Below, piece after piece: positions 7,721-17,876 of a stretch of 64,000 nucleotides of DNA; position 1 is the stretch's first letter, and every line of letters starts with the position of its first letter. The position numbers and the translations under genes were made by a program. The notes under the pieces are model-generated. The model was not told the DNA's origin. It searched no databases and saw only the letters and a list, made by a program, of their open reading frames with translations. The stretch is from Marivita hallyeonensis (lineage in GTDB: Bacteria > Pseudomonadota > Alphaproteobacteria > Rhodobacterales > Rhodobacteraceae). The stretch is taken from NCBI RefSeq assembly GCF_900129875.1, contig NZ_FQXC01000001.1, positions 310,001-374,000 of the forward strand, written 5' to 3'.

Positions 7721-10384
7721 TCAAGCCCCGGCGCGTTGCCGTGCCCATCGGTCGATCCACGCCATCCCGGCCAGCATCAGGCCAAGTGCCAGCAGCGAAA
7801 ACACGCGGATGAGGCCGGTAAGCCCGGAGATGTCGATCAGAAACACCTTGGCAATGGCGAGCGCGATCACCGCCAGCCCGGCCCGGCGGAGCAGGTCTGA
7901 ATGGCGCGCGAGGGATTGGTAAAACAGCGCGCCGCCCACAATGAGGAGCGTCAGCGTATAGGTGTAGAGCTCTGGCTGCGAATACCCCCGGGTGATCCGC
8001 ATGCCCTCCGCGCCCTGCCACACGTGGCGGATGGTCAGGAAGAGCCAGAAGCTGGCGAGCGCAAGGGCAAGTGCACCGAGGCCAAGACGCAGAGTGCGCG
8101 GCAGTGCCCCCAGGCGCCACGCCGCCAGCCCGATAAGCACCGCAGGAAGCAGGAAAGCCGGGATCAGCGTATTCAGAACCGGCGGCCCAAGAACGCGGGC
8201 CGGGCTGATGAACGGGTTTTCCTCAATCAGCAACGCTGCGAGCGCGAAGATGGCCGTGAGGCAGAACACCGCAGCAAGCCCGATCCGGATCCAGCGGAAC
8301 TGCGGCACCGCTTGCAAACGCCACATCTGGACCGCTGCCAGCATGATCCAGACCGAGGCGTAGATGCCGAGCCCCCAGTGTTCGTCGATCATGCGTACGG
8401 TTGGCGACACCGCGTCGATGGCGAAGGCCAGCGCGGTGCAGGCAAAGATGCCCGCAAAGGCCCAAGCTGCACTTTCCAGCGCGGTCTGCGCCTTGAGGCG
8501 CTGCATCCCCCGCAAGAGAAAGAACGCGGCGATACACGCCGCAGTCGCGGTAGCTTGGGCGAACAACGGCGCAAACGCACTGCCCAGCAAGAGCCAAGGA
8601 ATGCCCGGATCGAACACCAACCGATAGCTGAGCGCGGCCACGCCCGCGAGGACGAACCATTCCATAAGTGGAAGCTTGAACAGGCGGTCCAAAGCTGCGG
8701 CGCTGAGGACGACGGCTACGAAGGCGATGGTCAGAGCATGTTCGGTGAAGAGTACGGAGAAGGTGAACGCCACAGTGGCGAGCGCCGACATCGTCGCAAG
8801 CGACACGCGTGTCCGGTCCGGGCCATCGGCCCGCGCGAACCGCTCGGCCAGAAAGACCATCACGGCCGCCACGGCGATCGCCTGCAGGGCCCACGGGTAT
8901 GCGCCGATCACGTCGGCGGGACGCCAAGTGAAGTCCAGAACAAGGCCCATGGCCGGAAGGAAGACCACCGCAGCCGCGGCCCAAAGCGGGCGGAAAAGCC
9001 GCGACTGTCCGCTGCGCCATGCGAAGACCAGCGTCACGGCGGCTGCCACACCCAAAAGCCAGAACGTGTCAGTCGGCAACGCAGCCTCGGGCAACCGGTC
9101 TGCACGGAACGCGCGCAAGGTGGACCCATTTGTTTCGAAGACGCCAACAAGGCACAGCGCGCCGATGGCGGGGATGAGGGGCAGGTCCTGCAACCCGGTG
9201 GCCTTTTTTGACCAGATGGTAAAAATCGCCGCCAAAGCCGACAGAAGCGCAAAGGACAACCAGAAATCGCGGTGCGCGCTCATCGTTGCGAAAAGGATCA
9301 CGCCGGTGGTCGCCGCCAGTGTTCCCGCGGACAGAAGAACCGGGAAGATCGGATGGCCAGGTTTGCGGCGTCCGAAGGCGGAATACAGGATCGTGCGACC
9401 GCCGTGGTCCGGCCAGGCCGACCGCGCCGGGATGAGCGTGGCAAAGAGCGCCAGTGCGGTGGCGTAGATCGTCAGCCACGGCGCGATGGGGTCGTCTGCC
9501 ATCCAGATCAAAACGCCCGCGGCAAAGGCCAAAACAACGGTGAGGACAGACACCCACGCCCATCTCCGCACCGTGTCGATGCCAAGACCAAGGAGTGCGA
9601 GCAATCCGAAATAGAGCAGCAGGACCTCGGGCGTGTCGGACGATCCGCCAAGGATGAAGGGCGCCGCGAAACCGCCGATCAGGCCGATGGCGGCCAGCAT
9701 CGGTCCGTAGAACCAACCCAGCACAAGAGCGACGAGTGTGATTGCACCGAACCCCGCGAAAGCAAGTCCCGGACCGATCAAATCGTACAGAACGCGCGCG
9801 GCCAGTGTGCCGCCGAAGAGCGAGACAATTCCCGCGCCACTGAATACAGAGGGCAGGTTGATGGTCGGCGTCTCGCCCTCGTCCCCGGAACGCCGCCGCA
9901 CCCATTCGCCCGCCGCGATCAATGCAACGCCGAACAGCAGCGCCGCCGCAACCCGCGCGGCCGGTGGCAACAGACCGTTCTCCACGCCGTACTGCACGAG
10001 AAACACCCCGGCCAGGGCGAGCGAGACGGCTGAGATGGCGTAGACCCAGTTCTCTTGCAAAAAGGTGAAGAGCCGATCCACGTAACCGGGCGTCTTGGGT
10101 GGTTCGGGAGCAACCTTCGGTTCCGTCGGCTGGTGCACCTCCCACGGTCCGGCAGCCTCGACCGGCGCGGTCTCCGGTTCGGTCGGCGCCGCCGGCGCCT
10201 CAGCCGGTTCCCGCGCGCCGCCCGTCTCCGCGGTGGACTGCCCAACCGCCGCCCGTCCCAATTCCCCGATCTTCCGCTCCAACTCGCGCGTGCGGCCAAA
10301 CAGGAGCACAACCATGATTGGCAAACCAAGCAGGTAGAACAGGGCCAGAAGGCCCAAAAGCGCTATGACACCGTCTTCAAACAT
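7721..10384 (-). CDS. DUF2339 polytopic membrane protein
   Basis: An 887-residue protein with an N-terminal helix, a short coiled coil (RTRELERKIGELGRA, about residues 31-45), an acidic Pro/Ala/Glu-rich linker to about residue 95, then more than twenty hydrophobic helices filling the rest. This is the layout of the DUF2339 family, whose function is unknown. No catalytic motif is visible. It probably shares a transcript with the VIT gene downstream. Confidence 0.85.
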   Translation of the reverse strand: MFEDGVIALLGLLALFYLLGLPIMVVLLFGRTRELERKIGELGRAAVGQSTAETGGAREPAEAPAAPTEPETAPVEAAGPWEVHQPTEPKVAPEPPKTPGYVDRLFTFLQENWVYAISAVSLALAGVFLVQYGVENGLLPPAARVAAALLFGVALIAAGEWVRRRSGDEGETPTINLPSVFSGAGIVSLFGGTLAARVLYDLIGPGLAFAGFGAITLVALVLGWFYGPMLAAIGLIGGFAAPFILGGSSDTPEVLLLYFGLLALLGLGIDTVRRWAWVSVLTVVLAFAAGVLIWMADDPIAPWLTIYATALALFATLIPARSAWPDHGGRTILYSAFGRRKPGHPIFPVLLSAGTLAATTGVILFATMSAHRDFWLSFALLSALAAIFTIWSKKATGLQDLPLIPAIGALCLVGVFETNGSTLRAFRADRLPEAALPTDTFWLLGVAAAVTLVFAWRSGQSRLFRPLWAAAAVVFLPAMGLVLDFTWRPADVIGAYPWALQAIAVAAVMVFLAERFARADGPDRTRVSLATMSALATVAFTFSVLFTEHALTIAFVAVVLSAAALDRLFKLPLMEWFVLAGVAALSYRLVFDPGIPWLLLGSAFAPLFAQATATAACIAAFFLLRGMQRLKAQTALESAAWAFAGIFACTALAFAIDAVSPTVRMIDEHWGLGIYASVWIMLAAVQMWRLQAVPQFRWIRIGLAAVFCLTAIFALAALLIEENPFISPARVLGPPVLNTLIPAFLLPAVLIGLAAWRLGALPRTLRLGLGALALALASFWLFLTIRHVWQGAEGMRITRGYSQPELYTYTLTLLIVGGALFYQSLARHSDLLRRAGLAVIALAIAKVFLIDISGLTGLIRVFSLLALGLMLAGMAWIDRWARQRAGA

Positions 10385-10479
10385 ACGCTGTTACAGTGAC
10401 GTATCTTGGACGCCGCCAAAAGGCAGGAATTCCGGAGGGTATCCGGTCCCGGGTTTTTTCGCTTAAACCCTTATGAATG

Positions 10480-12093
10480 CTAATCGTTCACATGTTCCCA
10501 TACGCGCGACATGACGACGGAGCCTTCACCTACGGCGCTGGCGACGCGTTTTACCGATCCGGCGCGGACGTCTCCGACGGCGAAGACGCCGGGGCAGGAA
10601 GTGCCGTAAGGGCTATCTGCGCCCACCTCGGGTCCGGTGACGATGAAGCCCTTGTCGTCGAGTTGCACCAGGCCTGACAACCAGTCGGTGTTGGGCGCCG
10701 CGCCGACCATGATGAAGAGCGCGTGTGTGCGCAGTTCCCAATCCATACCGGAAGTGCTGTCATGGATCGTCAGGCAGGTGAGCGTGCTGTCGCCGTGCAG
10801 GTCCCGGACGCTGGTGCGGGTGTGGATTGTGATGCGTGGATGCGCCTGCAGGCGCGACAGCAGGTAGTCCGACATCGACGACGCTAGGCTGGCCCCGCGG
10901 ACGAGGACGTGCACGTGGCGCGCGGTTTGTGCAAGGTACATCGCCGCCTGTCCTGCCGAGTTGCCTCCGCCGATCACGGCGACGTCGCTGTCGCGACAGA
11001 AGCGTGCTTCGGTTTCGGTGGCGGCGTAATAGATGCCGTTGTTTTCGAACTCCTCGAGCCGGTCGAGCGGCAGCTTGCGGTATTGCACACCCGTTGCGAC
11101 AATCACCGACTTGCAGGGTACTTCGCGACCGTTGTCGAGGGTGAGGCAGAAGCGTCCGTCGGTCTGGGTCATCGACGAGACCCGGCGCGGCATGGCGAAG
11201 CGCGTGCCGAACTTGAGCGCCTGTATTTCGCCGCGCCCGACAAGGTCTGAGCCGGAAATGCCGGTGGGAAAGCCCATGTAATTCTCGATCCGGCTGGAGG
11301 TGCCTGCCTGACCGCCGATGTTGATGTCTTCAACCACGAGTGCGGACAGCCCTTCAGCACCTGCATAGACGCCGGCAGCGACACCTGCAGGGCCCGCGCC
11401 AACAATGACTGTGTCGTAGATCTTCTCTGGGTCGATCGAGAGATCGAGGCCAAGGATCTCGGCCACTTTTGACGGGGTCGGATCGCAGATCGGCATCCTG
11501 TCACCGATCACCAGAAAGGGCTCATCCGGCGGCACATCACAATTGGCGGCAAGCCGTTTGCCTTCGTCCGAGCCGATGGCGACATCCCGCCATGGCAGGC
11601 GGTTGCGCCCGGCGAACGCCGCGATCTGGCGCAACGGGCCGGATTGATCCAGACCCACCAGCGTCAGGCCGGATTCCTGTGTTTCCAGCAGACGACGACG
11701 GCGCGCGGCAAAGACGGTGATGATGATGTCCGACATCTCGGGCGTCCGCGACATCAGGTCGAGCATCGTGTCGCGCGGGACGACGATGAAGCGGCTGTCC
11801 TTGACGCAGCGGCTTCCGATCATGGCTTTGCCACCACTGAGGAAATTGAGCTCTCCGAAGAACTGGCCCGGGCCGAGCGTGGCGGTCCCGTAGCGAGTGC
11901 CGGTGGAGGGATTGATCGCCTCGGTTTCACCGTCGAGCAGGTAGAAGAACTCTGTGCTGGGTTGGCCCGCTTTCTGCACATCGCCACCTGCGTGGATTTC
12001 CCGTTCTTCACCATTGCGGCGCAAAAGAGCGACGTGTTCGTCTGTCAGCGGTGTGCGGGCCATTGTGGCCAGATCGGCGGCAAAGCTCTCCAT
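10480..12093 (-). CDS. Cyclic-nucleotide-binding domain / thioredoxin-reductase-like fusion
   Basis: A 537-residue protein. Residues about 15-130 are a cyclic-nucleotide-binding (cNMP) domain with the phosphate-binding-type GQFFGELNFLSGG. Residues about 215-537 are a thioredoxin-reductase-like FAD/NAD(P)H domain with GAGPAGVAAGVYAG and GGGNSAGQAA dinucleotide motifs. The redox CxxC expected after GIYYAAT is missing (that stretch reads ATETEARFC), so a classical TrxR disulfide cycle is unlikely. It starts 3 bases after the YcjF stop, so it is in that operon. Confidence 0.85.
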   Translation of the reverse strand: MESFAADLATMARTPLTDEHVALLRRNGEEREIHAGGDVQKAGQPSTEFFYLLDGETEAINPSTGTRYGTATLGPGQFFGELNFLSGGKAMIGSRCVKDSRFIVVPRDTMLDLMSRTPEMSDIIITVFAARRRRLLETQESGLTLVGLDQSGPLRQIAAFAGRNRLPWRDVAIGSDEGKRLAANCDVPPDEPFLVIGDRMPICDPTPSKVAEILGLDLSIDPEKIYDTVIVGAGPAGVAAGVYAGAEGLSALVVEDINIGGQAGTSSRIENYMGFPTGISGSDLVGRGEIQALKFGTRFAMPRRVSSMTQTDGRFCLTLDNGREVPCKSVIVATGVQYRKLPLDRLEEFENNGIYYAATETEARFCRDSDVAVIGGGNSAGQAAMYLAQTARHVHVLVRGASLASSMSDYLLSRLQAHPRITIHTRTSVRDLHGDSTLTCLTIHDSTSGMDWELRTHALFIMVGAAPNTDWLSGLVQLDDKGFIVTGPEVGADSPYGTSCPGVFAVGDVRAGSVKRVASAVGEGSVVMSRVWEHVND

Positions 12094-12096
12094 GCG

Positions 12097-13110
12097 TCAG
12101 CGTCCTTTTTGCGACGTACTCGTAATCAACCCGCTGAGCGCCGATTTGATGATCGACCGCACCGAGGGGCGCTTTTTGCCAACATAGGGCAGGGGGCGGC
12201 AGACCTCCATCGCGGCGACGCCGACACGCGCCGTCAGCGCTCCATTGACCAACCCTTCTCCGAAGCGCCGGGACAGTTTGCCCAAAATTCCGCCACCCAG
12301 GATCGGCTCCAACATGTCATCGCCGACCGCGACAGCGCCAGTGGCGACGAGGTGCGAGAGCACGGCGCGAGTCAAACGCCAGCTCCCGAGCGTGCCGGAG
12401 CGCCCGCCGTAGATCTCTGCGATCCGGCGGATCATGCGGATGTTGGCGCCGAGGGCCGCAACCACATCGGCCAGCGCCAGTGGGACGAGGGCGGTGACCG
12501 TGGCAACCTGACGGGCAGCCGCTTCGACCTCGCGCTGAGCAGCCTGATCGAGTGGGCCAAGCAGTTCGTGATCGGCCAGCGCGAGAAGGGCGGAGGCGTC
12601 GAACATGTCGCTTTCGCGATCCTTCAGCCGGTCACGGCCCCAACGCGTGTCATCGCGGTTGCGGTAGAGGTGATCGAGGTCCTTGATCACGCTGCGTGCT
12701 GCCTTGAGATCTTCGGCGGCAAGGGCTGTTTCGGCATCATGCTGAATACGGTCGATGCGGCCAAGACGGGCGAAAGCCGACAACTCCTTGACGACGATCA
12801 TCAGAACGACGGCGATGAAGAGCGCGAAGAGGGCAGCGACCGCGTAGCCGAGGTAGACGTTTTGTGTGAGCAGATCGGTGACAAAGTTCCATGCCGCGAC
12901 GGAGGCGACGGTGGTGATGAGCGCCAGAAGCAGCGTCCAGAACCAGCGGGCCAATCGTGACGTGGGGCGCGCGGCCAATGCGGCGACCGTGGTCATCGCC
13001 TGGCCTTGCGGTGCAGGCTCCTGCGTGTCCGGGACGGGCGGGGCCTCAGCCGGGGTCGGCGCAGGCGCGTCGTCGTCGAGATCGAAGAGGACGGGGCCTT
13101 TCTGGGTCAT
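12097..13110 (-). CDS. ycjF: YcjF family (TIGR01620) membrane protein
   Basis: A 337-residue protein with a Pro-rich acidic N-terminus, two transmembrane helices (about residues 60-115) and a C-terminal DUF697-type hydrophobic domain. It is the usual partner of YcjX. The ATG at 13110 overlaps the stop of the GNAT gene (ATGA) and has an AAAGGA site, so it is preferred over 13128. The cellular role is not established; in enterobacteria ycjX-ycjF belong to the heat-shock/phage-shock regulon. Confidence 0.8.
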   Translation of the reverse strand: MTQKGPVLFDLDDDAPAPTPAEAPPVPDTQEPAPQGQAMTTVAALAARPTSRLARWFWTLLLALITTVASVAAWNFVTDLLTQNVYLGYAVAALFALFIAVVLMIVVKELSAFARLGRIDRIQHDAETALAAEDLKAARSVIKDLDHLYRNRDDTRWGRDRLKDRESDMFDASALLALADHELLGPLDQAAQREVEAAARQVATVTALVPLALADVVAALGANIRMIRRIAEIYGGRSGTLGSWRLTRAVLSHLVATGAVAVGDDMLEPILGGGILGKLSRRFGEGLVNGALTARVGVAAMEVCRPLPYVGKKRPSVRSIIKSALSGLITSTSQKGR

Positions 13111-13544
13111 GGCGCTGTCCTTTTCCATTCATAGTGGATGTCGGGCAGGTTCTCGTCGTTTTCTGCGCCATCGGTGCGGTGGGTTTCCACGAAGCCTAGC
13201 CGTTCATAAAGCCGTTGCGCCCCGGTGTTGGCGGTGAAAGTCCAAAGCCGCAGGGCGTTCTCACGCTGCATGGCATCCGAGATCAGCTCGGTCCCGATGC
13301 CTTGCCCCCTTGCTTGCGGGTCGACGTAAATTGCGTGGATTTCCTCGTTTTCGCGGGCGAGATAGCCCTGAACAGCGTCGGTCTCGGCAACGGTGATCCA
13401 GCCCCGATCGATCATCGTCCCGGCATGGGCGATGTCTTCCGCCCGGGTGTGCAGGGGCGGAACCCACGGCGTTTCTTCGATCCAGGCCGACATGATCGCA
13501 CCGACGCGGCCTGCGTCCAGAGGGGTTGCCGGGCGCAGGATCAC
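13107..13544 (-). CDS. GNAT-family N-acetyltransferase
   Basis: About 145 residues of a GNAT fold: an N-terminal ILRPATPLDAG strand, EEIHAIYVDPQARGQGIGTELI (the acetyl-CoA pyrophosphate-binding motif is the RGQGIG segment) and TGAQRLYERLGF near the end. I choose the GTG at 13544 because it overlaps the YcjX stop (GTGA) and gives the normal family N-terminus; the open frame upstream lies inside ycjX. The substrate is unknown. Confidence 0.85.
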   Translation of the reverse strand: MILRPATPLDAGRVGAIMSAWIEETPWVPPLHTRAEDIAHAGTMIDRGWITVAETDAVQGYLARENEEIHAIYVDPQARGQGIGTELISDAMQRENALRLWTFTANTGAQRLYERLGFVETHRTDGAENDENLPDIHYEWKRTAP

Positions 13545-15013
13545 AGGCGGTCTCCGATCAAAAACTGCGCTGCGCGGTCCAGACGGATATGCGGTGGGCC
13601 TTCGCCGGGTTTGAGGCTCAACTTCGCGGGGGCAAAGCGCATGATCTGGTAGTCCTGGTCGAGCCATTTCTCGACCCCGTCCCGCGCCGGTCCCAGCAGG
13701 CGCGATGGATCTTCGGGCAGCTCTCCGGGATAGAAGGCGGCCTGTTTGCCGCTGTCGAGCAAGGTGCCGCGCACGCAGTCGAGCGACTGGCCGTTGTGCT
13801 GGCGGGTCTCTTCGACCGTCGCGCGCAGGCTGGCGATAGACATGGCGCTCGTCTGCGCGCCGGCAAATTGTGCGCGGTCGCGGGCTTCGCGGGTGAGGGC
13901 CTGCATGATGCCAGTGAGACGCGCGTGTTGCGTGTGGTGCAGGTGATCGGCCTTCGTAGCGGCAAAGAGGATCTTCTCGACCCGCTTGCCCATCAGAAGC
14001 TGGGTCAGGAACGCGTTTTGCCCCGGGCGGAACGACCCCAGAATGTCGGCCATCGCCTGACGCATGTCCTCGACGGCCTGCGGGCCGGCATGGATCGCGC
14101 CGAGCGCATCGACCAGTACGATCTGGCGGTCGATCTTAGCGAAATGCTCGCGGAAGAAGGGTTTGACGACCTGGGATTTATAGGCCTCGAACCGCCTGTC
14201 CATCTCGCGCCAAAGCGATTTGCGGGGTGCAGCGGGTTCCGGTGGCAGCGGCGCGAAGGTCAGAACTGGACTGCCTGCGAGGTCGCCAGGCAGAAGGAAC
14301 CGCCCCGGTGTGCAGTCCGAGAAGCCAGCAAGCCGCGCAGATTTGAGATATGCGGTGAATTGCGCGGCAAGCGCCTGTGCAGTGGGTTCGTCGAGCTTGG
14401 CTTTGGCATCTTCGTATTTCGCGCGCGCAAGAAACTCCTGGGCATGGTCGCGCGTCGCGATGCGATTCAGCGTTTCTTCAGACCACTGGGTGTAGCTTTT
14501 CTCTAAAAGACCCAAATCCAGAAGCCACTCACCGGGATAATCCACGATGTCGAGATGTATGGTCCGCGGACCCTGAAGCCCCGCCAGAAGACCTGCGGGA
14601 CGGACCTTGAGCGAGAGCCGCAATTCGCTGACGGTGCGGGTGCTGTCGGGCCAATGCGGGTCTTGCGCAGTGATGGCACCCAGATGCGTCTCATAGTCGA
14701 AGCGCGGCAAGGTGTCGTCGGGTTGTGGCTGAAGATAAGCTGACAGAATGCGACCTTCGCTGTGGGCCAGCAGGCCAGGCATGCGCCCGCGGTCCATCAT
14801 GTTGGCGACGAGAGACGTGATGAAGACCGTCTTGCCCGAGCGTGCGAGGCCGGTCACGCCCAGGCGGATCACGGGTTCGAAAAACGTCTCGGACACTGTG
14901 CCGGTGACGTTTTCGATGCCGCGGGTCAGCGTGTCTGCGATGTTGGTGATGACCAAGTTTGCGGCCTCTTCATTCAGCGTTGAGGCTAGAGATAGAGGCG
15001 CACGGCCAGACAT
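13541..15013 (-). CDS. ycjX: YcjX-like P-loop ATPase/GTPase
   Basis: About 490 residues with a Walker A motif GLARSGKT near residue 55 and a Walker-B-like LDIVDYPGEWLLDL block, typical of the DUF463/YcjX family. The start is uncertain: ATG 15013 is given, while a TTG near 14957 would leave a family-like N-terminus. The frame upstream of 15013 overlaps truA and is not credible. It is followed by GNAT, YcjF and the cNMP/TrxR fusion in one overlapping minus-strand operon. Confidence 0.85.
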   Translation of the reverse strand: MSGRAPLSLASTLNEEAANLVITNIADTLTRGIENVTGTVSETFFEPVIRLGVTGLARSGKTVFITSLVANMMDRGRMPGLLAHSEGRILSAYLQPQPDDTLPRFDYETHLGAITAQDPHWPDSTRTVSELRLSLKVRPAGLLAGLQGPRTIHLDIVDYPGEWLLDLGLLEKSYTQWSEETLNRIATRDHAQEFLARAKYEDAKAKLDEPTAQALAAQFTAYLKSARLAGFSDCTPGRFLLPGDLAGSPVLTFAPLPPEPAAPRKSLWREMDRRFEAYKSQVVKPFFREHFAKIDRQIVLVDALGAIHAGPQAVEDMRQAMADILGSFRPGQNAFLTQLLMGKRVEKILFAATKADHLHHTQHARLTGIMQALTREARDRAQFAGAQTSAMSIASLRATVEETRQHNGQSLDCVRGTLLDSGKQAAFYPGELPEDPSRLLGPARDGVEKWLDQDYQIMRFAPAKLSLKPGEGPPHIRLDRAAQFLIGDRL

Positions 15014-15069
15014 ACCAGTGCAGCGCCAGGGGGATTGTTCGACCGGTTTTGTCAGGATAAGCGGTGCGC

Positions 15070-15843
15070 ATGCCGAGATACGCTTTGAAAGTCGAATATG
15101 AAGGCGCCCCATTCGCCGGTTGGCAGCGGCAGGCGGATCAGCCGTCGGTACAGGGCGCAATCGAAGCGGCCTTGGCGAAACTGGAGCCGGGCGAGCACAC
15201 GATTGCGGCCGCCGGGCGGACCGATGCGGGCGTCCATGCCCGTGGGCAGGTGTGTCACTGTGATCTGCTAAAGGACTGGACGCCGTTTAGGTTGTCAGAA
15301 GCTCTGAACCATCACCTCAAGCCGTTGCCGGTGGCAATTGTCGATGCTGCGCAGGTTGCGGATGACTGGCACGCTCGGTTTTCAGCTGTGGAGCGGCAGT
15401 ATCTGTTCCGACTGGTGGCTCGGCGTGCGCCGATGACGCTAGAGGCGGGGCAGGTCTGGCAGGTGAAACACGCGCTGGAGCTGGAGCCGATGCAGAAGGC
15501 CGCCGCGCACCTGATCGGGCGGCACGATTTCACGACCTTTCGGTCCACGATGTGTCAGGCCCAATCTCCGGTGAAGACATTGGACGCGTTGGACATCTCA
15601 GAGGTCGAGACTGAGTGGGGAACCGAGTTTCAGTTTCGCCTGCGCGCGCGATCTTTCCTGCACAATCAGGTGCGCAGTTTCGTGGGCACGTTGGAACGGG
15701 TCGGTGCGGGCGCTTGGACTCCACGGGATGTGCGGACCGCCTTGGAGGCGCGCGACCGGGCAGCCTGCGGCCCGGTATCCCCGCCGCATGGTCTCTACCT
15801 CATGCATGTCGGGTATCCGTCTGACCCGTTTGCGGCGGTCTAG
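15070..15843 (+). CDS. truA: tRNA pseudouridine(38-40) synthase
   Basis: A 257-residue enzyme that makes pseudouridine at positions 38-40 of the tRNA anticodon arm. The catalytic Asp is in GRTDAGVHA (Asp52); [15 protein letters not shown] near residue 200 is the second conserved block. ATG 15070 gives the usual [10 protein letters not shown] start; GTG 15064 is possible. The TAG stop shares its CTAG with the stop of the convergent VOC gene. Confidence 0.96.
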   Translation: MPRYALKVEYEGAPFAGWQRQADQPSVQGAIEAALAKLEPGEHTIAAAGRTDAGVHARGQVCHCDLLKDWTPFRLSEALNHHLKPLPVAIVDAAQVADDWHARFSAVERQYLFRLVARRAPMTLEAGQVWQVKHALELEPMQKAAAHLIGRHDFTTFRSTMCQAQSPVKTLDALDISEVETEWGTEFQFRLRARSFLHNQVRSFVGTLERVGAGAWTPRDVRTALEARDRAACGPVSPPHGLYLMHVGYPSDPFAAV

Positions 15844-16397
15844 TCCGACAAACTGCGCTGCCGCCGGGCCGACAGACGTTCAATAGCGATGGCCAGATGC
15901 GGATCCCCGATGGCATCGTCACCCTGTTCGACGCGCACCATATGCGCTTCATGCAGCACGTCGGCATGTGTCGCGCCAAGTGGCGGTTTGAACCGGTAGG
16001 AGGCCAGTTCGATCAGCATACCGAGCGGGTCCTTGAAATAGATCGAGTTCATGAAGCCCCGGTCTTTTTCGCCTGAGTGGTCGATGCCGCGCGCATTCAG
16101 GCGGTCGACCAGTTGCGAATACATCGACTGGCTGACAGCGAAAGCGATGTGATGCACGCAGCCCGGATCGGTCGGTGTTCGCGTCGGATCGGGAGTGCGA
16201 TCTTCGGAGGTGAAGATAGTAATGAGACGCCCATCCCCGGGGTCGAAATAGAGATGCCCCTGATCGGGATCGTCGAGGTTTGGCTGTTCGAACAGGAACG
16301 GCATGCCAAGAACCCCTTCCCAGAAATCAATGGATGTTTGCCGGTCCGCACCCATCAACGTGATGTGGTGCAACCCCTGTACCTGTAACTTGTGCAT
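15840..16397 (-). CDS. VOC-family (glyoxalase/dioxygenase-like) protein
   Basis: A 185-residue protein with a vicinal-oxygen-chelate fold: [24 protein letters not shown] at the N-terminus, CVHHIAFAV in the middle and [13 protein letters not shown] near residue 140 give the usual His/His/Glu metal ligands. It resembles ring-cleaving or glyoxalase-type members. The start at 16397 follows a GAGGGGGAC ribosome site. The substrate is unknown. Confidence 0.8.
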   Translation of the reverse strand: MHKLQVQGLHHITLMGADRQTSIDFWEGVLGMPFLFEQPNLDDPDQGHLYFDPGDGRLITIFTSEDRTPDPTRTPTDPGCVHHIAFAVSQSMYSQLVDRLNARGIDHSGEKDRGFMNSIYFKDPLGMLIELASYRFKPPLGATHADVLHEAHMVRVEQGDDAIGDPHLAIAIERLSARRQRSLSD

Positions 16398-16684
16398 GAT
16401 GTCCCCCTCGGCATTGCCATGGCCCAACCCTACTATAGCCTACTTGTTGCATGGGACTTTCGGGAAAAATTCGGCGGGTTTGAAAAAATGCTTGTCTTGG
16501 CGGCGCTTTTCCCCGATGAGCGAGCCATGGATAAGCTGACGCATCTGCGACGAGGCAACTGAGCCCTTCCCGCCGCCCCGTAATGTGGGCGAACCGTCAC
16601 CTTTTGTCCGACTTCTTCATCCTTTCCGTTGACTTGGCCCGCGCCGCTTGGCACGGCTTGGGCTTCTTGAAATGAGGTTTCCAC

Positions 16685-17866
16685 ATGATCCCCTCTGTCT
16701 TGCCGACCTATTCCCGTGCGCCGTTGCAATTCGTCAAAGGCGAAGGTTCCTGGCTGATCGAGGCGGATGGGCGACGTTTTCTGGACCTTGGTGCGGGGAT
16801 CGCGGTGAATGCGCTGGGTCATGCGCATCCGGCGCTGGTTCAAGCGCTGACCGATCAGGCGCAGAAGGTCTGGCATGTCTCGAACCTTTATGAGATCCCG
16901 CAGCAGAAGGCTCTGGCGGACAAATTGGTTGAGGCCACATTCGCCGACACCGTGTTCTTCACCAATTCCGGGACGGAGTCCTGCGAATTGGCGGTGAAGA
17001 TGGCGCGCAAGTACTGGTACGAAAAAGGCCAACCGGAGAAGACCACGATCATCACGTTCAGCGGCTCGTTCCACGGCCGGTCCTCGGCAGGCATCGCCGC
17101 AGCCGGGTCCGAGAAGATGACCAAAGGGTTTGGACCGCTTTTGCCAGGGTTCAAGCATTTGCCATGGGGTGATCATGCGGCGTTGGACGAGGCGATTGAC
17201 GATACGGTGGGCGCGATCCTGATCGAACCTGTGCAGGGCGAGGGCGGAATTCGACCCTTGCCGGACCAGTGTCTCAAGGGTCTGCGCGATCTCTGTGACG
17301 AGAAGGATCTGCTTTTGATCTTGGACGAAGTGCAATGCGGTGTGGGCCGAACGGGGCGCTTGTTCGCGCATGAATGGGCGGGGATCGAACCGGACATCAT
17401 GATGGTCGCCAAGGGCATTGGCGGGGGGTTCCCGCTTGGCGCTGTTCTGGCTTCCGAAGACGCGGCGTCGGGCATGATTGCGGGCACACATGGATCGACC
17501 TATGGCGGCAATCCTCTTGCCTGTGCGGTTGGTTGCGCGGTCATGGACATCGTCAGCGACGCGGATTTTCTGCAGAGCGTCAATGCCCGCGCCGGGTTCC
17601 TGCGGCAAAAGTTGGAAGGTCTGGTTGCGACGCATCCGGACGTGTTCGACGGCGTTCGCGGATCTGGTCTGATGCTGGGCCTGAAGTGCAAAGTAGCCCC
17701 GGCCGACGTGGTGAAGGCGGGCTTTGAGTGCGGGGTGATCACGGTCCCGGCGGCAGACAACGTGGTGCGCATTCTTCCGCCGCTCAACATCAGCGAAGAC
17801 GAGATGTCCGAAGCCGTGAACCGGCTTGATTTCGCAGCGGACGCGGTTCGCGAAGCGATGGGGTGA
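16685..17866 (+). CDS. argD: Acetylornithine aminotransferase
   Basis: A 393-residue class III PLP aminotransferase of arginine synthesis (N-acetylglutamate semialdehyde to N-acetylornithine; often also succinyl-diaminopimelate). PLP-related motifs visible: [29 protein letters not shown], and the Schiff-base Lys243 in AKGIGGGFP. It is followed 10 bases later by argF, so the two form an arginine operon. Confidence 0.95.
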   Translation: MIPSVLPTYSRAPLQFVKGEGSWLIEADGRRFLDLGAGIAVNALGHAHPALVQALTDQAQKVWHVSNLYEIPQQKALADKLVEATFADTVFFTNSGTESCELAVKMARKYWYEKGQPEKTTIITFSGSFHGRSSAGIAAAGSEKMTKGFGPLLPGFKHLPWGDHAALDEAIDDTVGAILIEPVQGEGGIRPLPDQCLKGLRDLCDEKDLLLILDEVQCGVGRTGRLFAHEWAGIEPDIMMVAKGIGGGFPLGAVLASEDAASGMIAGTHGSTYGGNPLACAVGCAVMDIVSDADFLQSVNARAGFLRQKLEGLVATHPDVFDGVRGSGLMLGLKCKVAPADVVKAGFECGVITVPAADNVVRILPPLNISEDEMSEAVNRLDFAADAVREAMG

Positions 17867-17876
17867 GGACAGAACG

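Noticed and set aside
16649-16664. TGGCACGGCTTGGGCT before argD as a sigma-54 promoter
   Set aside because: The -12 half does not match TTGC, and a start of transcription there would leave almost no room for the ribosome site.
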